This document shows, piece after piece, positions 56,901-64,000 of a stretch of DNA of 64,000 nt. A program made the position numbers and the translations under genes. Origin of the DNA: Endozoicomonas sp. SCSIO W0465 (GTDB lineage Bacteria > Pseudomonadota > Gammaproteobacteria > Pseudomonadales > Endozoicomonadaceae); contig NZ_CP092417.1 of the NCBI RefSeq assembly GCF_023716865.1, positions 1,280,001 to 1,344,000 on the forward strand. Reading direction: 5' to 3'. The notes under the pieces are model-generated. The model did no database searches, was not told the origin of the DNA, and saw only the letters and a program-made list of their open reading frames with translations. Position 1 is the first letter of the stretch, and each line of letters opens with the position of its first letter.

Positions 56901-58508
56901 GTAACTGTTCAGCACCCCCACATAAATCTGGAATTTTCTGATTTTTATACCATCCTCTTAAGCACCATTTTTCCACAATATTCGCCAGCATGATTCCAGA
57001 ACTACCCGCAACTATGTCGGCTGAGATTCTCTTGAAAGAGAATGCAGAGCTGCGGATGAGAGTTGCCTGTCTGGAAGAGCGATGTCGAGAATTGGAAGAA
57101 AAGGTTGGCAAGAACAGTCAAAACAGCAGCAAGCCGCCATCGTCTGATGGTTATCAAAAACCTTGTAAAAACAGTAATTCTCCAGATCATTCTGACGACC
57201 TTTCCGCAGATAAAGGTACCGATCCATCGGATGAAAAACCCAATCCTAAAAGTCTGAGACAGTCTTCTGGTAATAAAGCCGGTGGAAAGAAAGGGCATCA
57301 GGGCACTTGTCTTAAACAGGTCGATATCCCTGACTATATTGAGTACCTTCCGGTTAAAGAATGCAATAAATGTCAGGCGTCTCTTCTTGATAGTGAGCCG
57401 GTCAAATATATTGAACGACAGGTGTTTGAACCAGGGAGACCGGGTGAATTTGAAGTAACGGCCCATAGAGCTGAAGTAAAAATCTGCACTTGTGGTTGTC
57501 GGAATCAGGCTGAATTCCCGGAAGGTGTTACCGCTGCCGCACAATATGGCTCAGCCACACAGGCTATGGCCGTCTATCTTAACCAATACCATTTCCTGCC
57601 TTTTAAGCGCGTGTCAGAGTATTTTAATACTCTCTATAAAATGAGTGTAAGTGCAGGCACTGTCGCCAATTTTGTGGCCAGAACCTATGAAAATCTGGCT
57701 TCTACTGAAGAGGTTATTCGTGACGCCTTGCGGGAATCGTCTGTTGCCGGAGCCGATGAAACGGGTATGCGGGCCGAGGGCTCTTTGCACTGGCTACACG
57801 TTATGCGGGATGAACAATGGACGCTCTACTACTTGTCTGAAAAGCGAGGTCGTGAGGCCATGGACACGATGGGCATACTGCTAACATTTGCAGGCGTTCT
57901 GGTTCATGATCATTGGAAATCCTATTTTGCATATGCGGCAACTCACGTACTTTGCAATGCCCATCACCTGAGGGAGCTTTTGGGTGTTGTTGATAGGGAC
58001 AGCAATCAACTGGCGTTGCGATTGATGAAGCTACTGAGGCTTTCCTGGCATTACTGCAAGGGCTTTAAGACCATAGGTATGCTACAGATGCCAAGTGTTG
58101 TCTGTGAACGAATCGAGAAGATTTATGACCGGTTGCTTCAGCGGGCTCTAATGAAAGAAGTCGTCTATATGGAGAAGCAACGAGAGGAGCTTAAGCGCAA
58201 GAAAGTCAAGAATACTAAAGCTTACAATCTCTTCAAACGACTCACTGAGTTCAAGGCTGAGACACTGCGCTTCATGTCAGATTTTACCATTCCCTTCGAT
58301 AACAATGGCAGTGAGCGGGATGTTCGAATGGCCAAGTTAAAGCAGAAAATCTCAGGCTGCTTCAGGAGTGCAGACGGTGGTTCTATGTTTGCACGGATTC
58401 GCAGCTATTTGTCGTCTGCCAGAAAACAGGGAATGGACATATATCAATCACTTCATAGAGCTGTTCGGAATTACTGTAATATGCCTTTGCTCAGTGCTGA
58501 ATAGTTAC
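56901..58508 (+). mobile_element. IS66-family element (copy 3) in ygeV
   Basis: This 1608-base element has the ends GTAACTGTTCAGCAC and complement, with the 8-base duplication CTCCGTTC (56893-56900, 58509-58516). It is a simple insertion into the regulator gene. Confidence 0.93.
56990..58504 (+). CDS. IS66-family transposase (TnpC type)
   Basis: This is the third intact copy of the 504-residue transposase. It differs from the copy at 54813 by isolated silent changes only (for example near 57351), evidence of recent spread or gene conversion. Confidence 0.93.
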   Translation: MIPELPATMSAEILLKENAELRMRVACLEERCRELEEKVGKNSQNSSKPPSSDGYQKPCKNSNSPDHSDDLSADKGTDPSDEKPNPKSLRQSSGNKAGGKKGHQGTCLKQVDIPDYIEYLPVKECNKCQASLLDSEPVKYIERQVFEPGRPGEFEVTAHRAEVKICTCGCRNQAEFPEGVTAAAQYGSATQAMAVYLNQYHFLPFKRVSEYFNTLYKMSVSAGTVANFVARTYENLASTEEVIRDALRESSVAGADETGMRAEGSLHWLHVMRDEQWTLYYLSEKRGREAMDTMGILLTFAGVLVHDHWKSYFAYAATHVLCNAHHLRELLGVVDRDSNQLALRLMKLLRLSWHYCKGFKTIGMLQMPSVVCERIEKIYDRLLQRALMKEVVYMEKQREELKRKKVKNTKAYNLFKRLTEFKAETLRFMSDFTIPFDNNGSERDVRMAKLKQKISGCFRSADGGSMFARIRSYLSSARKQGMDIYQSLHRAVRNYCNMPLLSAE

Positions 58509-58590
58509 CTCCGTTCTTTTGTCAGAAAAAGGCTTTACTCCTTGTGCAGATACCTGCGCAAGAAATTGTGCTTTAAGGACCAGGAAGCGG

Positions 58591-59698
58591 GGCTAAGTTA
58601 CCGTTAATGGTTGAATCAGCTAAACTCCCATAAAATCTACGTTGTAGGGGAGTGATATGCAATCTGAACTCTTCCAGAATTTTATTGATTCCATTTCAAC
58701 ATTAACCAGTGAACAGCGAGACATTCTTAACAACTCGCTCCTTAGTACTCAAATAGAGGTTACCGAGGTAGTAGAAACCACTGACTCTGAACCTGTTTAC
58801 AGTGAATCTATACCCAATAACGATAATGCAACACCTGACGTAGAAAAGAGCATACTTGCCCAATTTGCCGAAAACCCCAGGTGCCCCAAATGCAAAAGCC
58901 ATAGCGTTGGTCGCTGGGGCATACGAAATGGCCGACAGCGCTACCACTGCAAGACTTGCGACTCAACGTTTAACGCCTTTAGTGGAACGCCTTTGGCAAG
59001 GCTCAGGCACCCTGAAAAATGGAACAAGTACCTCGCAGGTAGACTCACTCTATGGTCTTGCGACCAGCTGCTGCTGAGAATGCCATTGACTTGAAAACTG
59101 CGTTCCGCTGGCGTCACCGCTTTCTTGAAGTGATTAATAATGATCAAGCAGAAGAGCTTTGTGGCATTACTGAGCTTGATGAAACATTTTTCCGTGAATC
59201 CTTCAAAGGGCAAAGAGAAGGCCTTCCACGGCCAACCCGAAAGCGGGGTAATGATCCCAACAAAGCCCGAAAAGTCCCGGTAATGGTGGCTCGGGACCGT
59301 AATCGAAATACCGTTGACGGTGTATTAGAAAACGAAAGTGCTAATGAATTGTGCAGGCATTTAAATGGCCGCATATCGATACAGGCCACGGTCTGTGCGG
59401 ATGCACACCTCGCTCACGAAAAACTTGCTGACAAGCTTGGATTTGTCTTCAAGGAGCTGGTGACATCAGCAGGTCAACATGTTGTTGAAGGCATCTACCA
59501 CATCCAGACTGTAAATTCTTATCACAGTCATTTAAAACGCTGGATTGGCGGCGTATTCCAAGGGGTTGCAACTCGTTACCTTCCCCATTATCTGGCCTGG
59601 AGGCGAGAACTGACGGCAGCAAAAAAATTAACTGTTGGCCGGTTGATCAGCAGAATTACTGAACATTGGTGCTTCCAACCATTAACGGTAACTTAGCC
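58591..59698 (+). mobile_element. IS1595-like element, copy 2, in ygeV
   Basis: It has the same GGCTAAGTTACCGTTAATGG ends as copy 1 and the 9-base duplication AGGAAGCGG (58582-58590, 59699-59707). It is one base shorter than the other copies. Confidence 0.92.
58657..59696 (+). pseudogene. IS1595-family transposase, one-base deletion
   Basis: It is identical to the 346-residue gene at 19194 except that one T is missing near 59041 (GGTAGACTC instead of GGTATGACTC). The frame shifts after residue ~129, giving open pieces 58657-59094 and 59052-59696. The transposase is inactive if the deletion is real, though the element could be moved by the intact copies. Confidence 0.9.
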
Positions 59699-60450
59699 AG
59701 GAAGCGGCGTTCATCGAGTATTAACATTCGCCCCGGCAGTATTTTTTCCTGGTCGGCTATCTGAACAATAAACTCTTCCTGTTGGTGATTTCCTTCTTTT
59801 GTTCTGCCAAAAGGCCTGACCTGTACACTGTTTATCTGGTTATAGGCATTGGCCCGGTTATTAGACTCAATCCCCAGTAACATTCGGGCCGCTGCATTCA
59901 TATGCTGGCAGAACCCCTTGCTGTCCAGCTCCAACAGTCCTTCCACCAGATCTTCCCCTACCTCCTTGAGCATCCTTTCACTGCGGCGTACTTTATCGTG
60001 GTAAATACTCTCCATGGTTTTGGCAATAAACAACTGTGCAGTGTTTTCAATGGACTCAATATAGAAGTCAATGTTACCCAGCAGTTTTTCCCTCTGCTCT
60101 TCACTGAAACAGACCAGACTGATCACACCAATACAGTCACCGTGAAAGATAACCGGTACCCCAAGAAATGCTTTTTCCCTGCAGCCCACACGTCGGCTGC
60201 ACATCAAACACTCCGGGTCCTTGCCAGCGCGTTCGATCACTTTATGACGGCGGGTACTGATGACCGACTTGAACGCATTGGTTCCCGTAGTCAATGGACG
60301 ACCAAGGTCGCTGGAATAGGGGCCAGTACCGGCAATCCGCACCAGATTGTCATCCACCACTTCCACATCCAGATTCAACATTCTGGAGAGGACCTGGACA
60401 AAACGGAGCACCGTGGACTGGATGGACATCAAGCGGGAAGTGGACTGCAT
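59699..60450 (-). pseudogene. ygeV: N-terminal sensory piece of YgeV
   Basis: About 250 codons of the signal-input region, with a Cys pair (CLMCSRRVGCREKAF) typical of this regulator group, end at …LILDERRFL at the IS1595-like edge. ATG 60450 is used; an alternative at 60429 follows. The ~160 bases upstream hold no clear promoter motif. Confidence 0.87.
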
Positions 60451-60612
60451 CTTTGGGGTTCTTCTTGTGTGATTAGCCCTTTATTGTCCATTTCAGAAGG
60501 GCTCAGTGCTTTGAGCCAGAGCAGTTTTTCCCGATTTAAATGATCGATACGTTCATTGCCTACAGCGGTTGACATTCATCCGAACGATGGCCCCCGGTAG
60601 CCTCCCCCGGTG

Positions 60613-61731
60613 TCACTGACTTTTTCCATTCGGTATGAAAATAATAGCCTCATCAAGAGCTCCAACATACCTGCCATGATATTGTGGGAATTTACAAGCA
60701 GTAAAATAAGTATTCAGATGATAATGAAATGAATGACTGCCCGTGGAAAGGTTTTTACCATCTTTATTGGGACGTTCACCCACGAATAATACGGGCTTTT
60801 CCACACCCCATGACACAAGTACCTGGTAATCAACGGGCGGAGCTAACAACTCTTCTGGAGAAGGGGGTGGTGTTGCGCGTGGAGGCCAACTGATCACCAG
60901 AAAATCAGCCGTGTCCTTAAAGGCTTTCACTGTCTTGCATGGATTTTCTTTGCGAATAAATCCGGCAGGGGAAGCAGCATCAGAGCGCTGGTAACTAACC
61001 GTTCTATCACTCGCTCTCATCTTAAAACCGTACGTGTTAATAAGAAAGTAAGAGAGATATCCTTTACCCGCCATTACTTCGATCCCGGTTTTACACCCTA
61101 GCGATCTCAGTTTATCCGCAACGGGATCCAGCCACATGGATGATAGTGTAAATTTAACACCAAACTCTTTTCTTAACCTGCTTTTACCGATGGCTTCCTT
61201 CAACAACATTTCTTTGCACAACTGATATTCCTCAGGGCTATCTTTATTCTCCAGTGACTGATATATCCTGAGATCTTCTTCGTGCCCCAGAGTATGAAGC
61301 CCACTGGGCAACTCAGATGCTTTGAGCTGATCAAAATAACATTCGTTATTATCCTGATGACTGGCCAGCTTTAAAATGGACAAGTAATCATCTTTTACAA
61401 ATAATTTAAGACCTTCCATTATCATTTCATGACCCAATGTTTTAAGGTTATTTTTATAGAAACGATTTTTAAGTTCTTCGACCTGTTTCAATTGATTTTC
61501 ATTAACCGATGTAATTTGATAGAGATCGGTACTTTTTGTGCCCGCCTCATTGGTTGAGGTGTGGTCCGGTTTTGGAAATTGATTCCTCCCCCCTGCTAAT
61601 GCCATAGACTGACAATCAGCAAATCGACCGGATTTAGAGGCTTTACGGCCAAGGGGTTGACCGACATCAGGAGAACTCTCCGCCAATAGGGGCAATAAAG
61701 GGGAGGACGATACAGACGTATTGGGTTGCAT
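60613..61731 (-). CDS. methyltransferase-like hypothetical protein (372 residues), paralogue 1
   Basis: No named family is recognised. The C-terminal half has features of a class I S-adenosylmethionine-dependent methyltransferase: GCKTGIEVMAGKGYLSYFL resembles motif I (E/DxGxGxG variant) and DFLVISWPPRATPP resembles the catalytic xPPx motif IV, followed by VSWGVEKPVLFVGE. The N-terminal half is polar and helical (QLKQVEELKNRFYKNNLKTL). The protein is soluble, with no signal peptide. AGGTGATTCA precedes ATG 61731. A close paralogue lies upstream on the same strand but is IS-interrupted. It might be an accessory or effector methyltransferase; the call is from motifs only. Confidence 0.68.
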   Translation of the reverse strand: MQPNTSVSSSPLLPLLAESSPDVGQPLGRKASKSGRFADCQSMALAGGRNQFPKPDHTSTNEAGTKSTDLYQITSVNENQLKQVEELKNRFYKNNLKTLGHEMIMEGLKLFVKDDYLSILKLASHQDNNECYFDQLKASELPSGLHTLGHEEDLRIYQSLENKDSPEEYQLCKEMLLKEAIGKSRLRKEFGVKFTLSSMWLDPVADKLRSLGCKTGIEVMAGKGYLSYFLINTYGFKMRASDRTVSYQRSDAASPAGFIRKENPCKTVKAFKDTADFLVISWPPRATPPPSPEELLAPPVDYQVLVSWGVEKPVLFVGERPNKDGKNLSTGSHSFHYHLNTYFTACKFPQYHGRYVGALDEAIIFIPNGKSQ

Positions 61732-62629
61732 ATTGAATCACCTGTTTGAACCAATTACTGAAGTAGATTTAATCAGTTTATTAAACTGGAAGGCAACAAG
61801 CAGGAAGTGGACTGCAGTTCTTACATCTGTTTACATTCATTTTGCTGATTGTCGTTCACTGTCACTATTTTTTTTCCATTCGGTATGAAAATAATAGCTT
61901 CATCAACGGAACCAAGATGTCTGCCCTGATATTCTGGAAATTTGCAGGCAGTAAAATAGGTATTCAGATGATGATGAAAAGAATGACTTCCGGTGGCACC
62001 ATTCTTTCCATATTGATCTAGCCGTTCACCCACATATAATACCGGCTTTTTTTCTCCCCATAATCTGAGTATCAGGTAGTCGTGGGGCTGAACAAATTGC
62101 TCTGTAAGAAAATCTGATCTCACCTGAGGAGGCCAACTGATAACCAGAAAGTCAGCAGCGTCCTTAAAGGCTTCCACTGTCTTGTATGAATCTTCTTTTC
62201 TGACAGATACCGGAGGGGAAACAGCATCAGGGTGTTGGTGGCTTTCCTGATTATCACTGACTTTCATTTTGAAACCGCAGGTCTTGAGAAAATACGAGAG
62301 ATAACCTTTCCCCCCCATTACTTCGATCCCGGCTTTACACCCAAGTGACTTCAGTTTGTTCGCAACCGGGGTCAGCCACACAGACGATGGGGTAAAATAA
62401 ACGCCAAACTCATGTTCTAATCTATTGTTGCCGATGGCTTCGATCAATAACAGCTCTTTGAACAGAAAATAACTTTCAGGGCTGTCACGGTTATCCATTG
62501 CCCGATATATCCTGAGATCTTCTTCGTGACCAGAAGAGTGAAGTCCCCCAGGCAGCTCAAACGCTTTGAGCTGTTCAAAATAGCATTCATTATTATCCTG
62601 ATGACTGGCCAGCTTCAAAATGGCTAAAT

Positions 62630-63738
62630 GGCTAAGTTACCGTTAATGGTTGAATCAGCTAAACTCCCATAAAATCTACGTTGTAGGGGAGTGATATGCA
62701 ATCTGAACTCTTCCAGAATTTTATTGATTCCATTTCAACATTAACCAGTGAACAGCGAGACATTCTTAACAACTCGCTCCTTAGTACTCAAATAGAGGTT
62801 ACCGAGGTAGTAGAAACCACTGACTCTGAACCTGTTTACAGTGAATCTATACCCAATAACGATAATGCAACACCTGACGTAGAAAAGAGCATACTTGCCC
62901 AATTTGCCGAAAACCCCAGGTGCCCCAAATGCAAAAGCCATAGCGTTGGTCGCTGGGGCATACGAAATGGCCGACAGCGCTACCACTGCAAGACTTGCGA
63001 CTCAACGTTTAACGCCTTTAGTGGAACGCCTTTGGCAAGGCTCAGGCACCCTGAAAAATGGAACAAGTACCTCGCAGGTATGACTCACTCTATGGTCTTG
63101 CGACCAGCTGCTGCTGAGAATGCCATTGACTTGAAAACTGCGTTCCGCTGGCGTCACCGCTTTCTTGAAGTGATTAATAATGATCAAGCAGAAGAGCTTT
63201 GTGGCATTACTGAGCTTGATGAAACATTTTTCCGTGAATCCTTCAAAGGGCAAAGAGAAGGCCTTCCACGGCCAACCCGAAAGCGGGGTAATGATCCCAA
63301 CAAAGCCCGAAAAGTCCCGGTAATGGTGGCTCGGGACCGTAATCGAAATACCGTTGACGGTGTATTAGAAAACGAAAGTGCTAATGAATTGTGCAGGCAT
63401 TTAAATGGCCGCATATCGATACAGGCCACGGTCTGTGCGGATGCACACCTCGCTCACGAAAAACTTGCTGACAAGCTTGGATTTGTCTTCAAGGAGCTGG
63501 TGACATCAGCAGGTCAACATGTTGTTGAAGGCATCTACCACATCCAGACTGTAAATTCTTATCACAGTCATTTAAAACGCTGGATTGGCGGCGTATTCCA
63601 AGGGGTTGCAACTCGTTACCTTCCCCATTATCTGGCCTGGAGGCGAGAACTGACGGCAGCAAAAAAATTAACTGTTGGCCGGTTGATCAGCAGAATTACT
63701 GAACATTGGTGCTTCCAACCATTAACGGTAACTTAGCC
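62630..63738 (+). mobile_element. IS1595-like element, copy 3
   Basis: This 1109-base element is flanked by the 9-base duplication TGGCTAAAT (62621-62629, 63739-63747). The left duplication resembles the element's own end (GGCTAAG), so homology may have influenced the target choice. Confidence 0.92.
62696..63736 (+). CDS. IS1595-family (ISXO2-like DDE) transposase
   Basis: This intact 346-residue copy has the same sequence as at 19194-20234: zinc ribbon, DETFFRESF, CADAHLAHEKL and VNSYHSHLKRW segments. Together with copy 1 it is a potential source of active transposase. Confidence 0.92.
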   Translation: MQSELFQNFIDSISTLTSEQRDILNNSLLSTQIEVTEVVETTDSEPVYSESIPNNDNATPDVEKSILAQFAENPRCPKCKSHSVGRWGIRNGRQRYHCKTCDSTFNAFSGTPLARLRHPEKWNKYLAGMTHSMVLRPAAAENAIDLKTAFRWRHRFLEVINNDQAEELCGITELDETFFRESFKGQREGLPRPTRKRGNDPNKARKVPVMVARDRNRNTVDGVLENESANELCRHLNGRISIQATVCADAHLAHEKLADKLGFVFKELVTSAGQHVVEGIYHIQTVNSYHSHLKRWIGGVFQGVATRYLPHYLAWRRELTAAKKLTVGRLISRITEHWCFQPLTVT

Positions 63739-64000
63739 TGGCTAAATAATCTTCATTAGCAAATAATTTAAGACCTTCCATTATCGATTTAAGGCACATT
63801 TTCGGGATCATTGTTTTCAAGAAACGATTTTTAAATTCAATGATCTGTTTTAATTGATCGTCGTTAACCGTTGTAATCTTGTACGTAGATGTATTTTTTG
63901 TACCAACATCATTGGTAAGGGCAGGATCTGATTTTGACAGTTGATTGGCCCTTGCCATTGCCTTGGGCTGGCAATGAGCAAATCGACCGGATGTTGAAGC

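Larger units (their letters stand above)
56332..60450 (-). pseudogene. ygeV: sigma-54-dependent regulator YgeV, interrupted by IS66 and IS1595-like elements and 3'-truncated
   Basis: Pieces in reading order are 60450-59699, 58590-58509 and 56900-56332. They join in frame across AGGAAGCGG and CTCCGTTC duplications for 462 codons. The N-terminus is a sensory PAS/GAF-like region (TGPYSSDLGRPL; CSRRVGCREKAFLGVPVIF). The AAA+ domain has Walker A GESGTGKEVVARMIHESG, the sigma-54 contact motif ESELFGYARGAFTGA, Walker B GGTLFLDEIGDMPL and REDLFYRLNVIPLELPPL. The last ~130 residues, including the FIS-type DNA-binding domain, are lost at the IS66 at 54724-56331. The regulator would have activated the ygeW-ygeX-ygeY/hyuA/xdh genes from sigma-54 promoters; now it cannot. 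Confidence 0.9.
61821..64000 (-). pseudogene. methyltransferase-like paralogue 2, interrupted by an IS1595-like element and running off the window
   Basis: Pieces 64000-63739 and 62629-61821 join in frame across TGGCTAAAT (…FANEDYLA|ILKLASHQ…), giving at least 353 codons. The protein parallels paralogue 1 throughout: GCKAGIEVMGGKGYLSYFL, DFLVISWPPQVRS, KKPVLYVGERLD, GSHSFHHHLNTYFTACKFPEYQGR and a C-terminal DEAIIFIPNG. It ends with an extra VTVNDNQQNECKQM tail. The true start lies beyond base 64000. It is non-functional as it stands. Confidence 0.85.

Noticed and set aside
1..64000. tRNA, rRNA, riboswitch or CRISPR elements
   Set aside because: I looked for cloverleaf-like segments, repeat-spacer patterns and known aptamer cores and saw none I could support by eye.

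Overview
The window most likely comes from an Endozoicomonas-like marine, host-associated gammaproteobacterium. This is inferred from LivGFM, XdhABC, YgeX/YgeY and TonB-receptor proteins of gammaproteobacterial type, together with an extreme load of insertion sequences (IS), ankyrin and RING proteins of eukaryotic style, and short palindromic repeats. No rRNA or other taxonomic marker is present, and I found no tRNA, phage or CRISPR.

Layout. 0-7.5 kb: a PEP-synthase-like protein with C-terminal DUF4116 repeats, cut by an IS4-type element; a hypothetical protein; a secreted Ntn-hydrolase. 7.6-14.4 kb: a second Ntn-hydrolase copy split by a tandem and nested array of three ISNCY-like elements. 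14.6-20.4 kb: one ankyrin-repeat gene cut into four pieces by IS1595, IS66 and IS1595-like elements. 21-23.9 kb: livF, livG and a damaged livM. 23.9-29.3 kb: ISNCY-like copy, a short dehydrogenase stub, and an anaerobic sulfatase-maturase gene split by an IS inside an IS. 29.4-31.8 kb: Fur-box-preceded TonB-dependent haem/siderophore-type receptor. 31.8-34.0 kb: group II intron inside a palindromic repeat. 34.1-40.5 kb: a minus-strand cluster, hyuA (frameshifted)-xdhA-xdhB-xdhC-ABM membrane protein-hypothetical. 40.5-52.3 kb: an accessory island with two tandem membrane-protein paralogues, a third decayed copy, and two RING-finger/ankyrin proteins. 52.3-60.5 kb: ygeY, truncated ygeX and a sigma-54 regulator ygeV, cut by IS66 (twice) and an IS1595-like element; ygeW is absent. 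60.6-64 kb: two paralogous methyltransferase-like proteins, the second broken by an IS.

How it fits together. The ygeV-(ygeW)-ygeX-ygeY-hyuA-xdhABC genes form the purine/hydantoin/diaminopropionate cluster known from E. coli, all on the minus strand, but here an ~11.8 kb effector-like island separates ygeY from hyuA, and the cluster is being inactivated (ygeV, ygeX and hyuA damaged, ygeW gone). The most striking pattern is that removing the IS elements and one copy of each target-site duplication (TSD) restores uninterrupted reading frames in at least six host genes, so most insertions are young. Two IS copies (23935-25632 and 54724-56331) have unmatched flanks and look like products of IS-mediated deletion or recombination. 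The best candidates for unusual biology are the RING-ankyrin pair, the IS-fragmented ankyrin gene with an NLS-like motif, the tandem membrane paralogues flanked by MITEs (miniature inverted-repeat elements), and the PEP-synthase/DUF4116 fusion.
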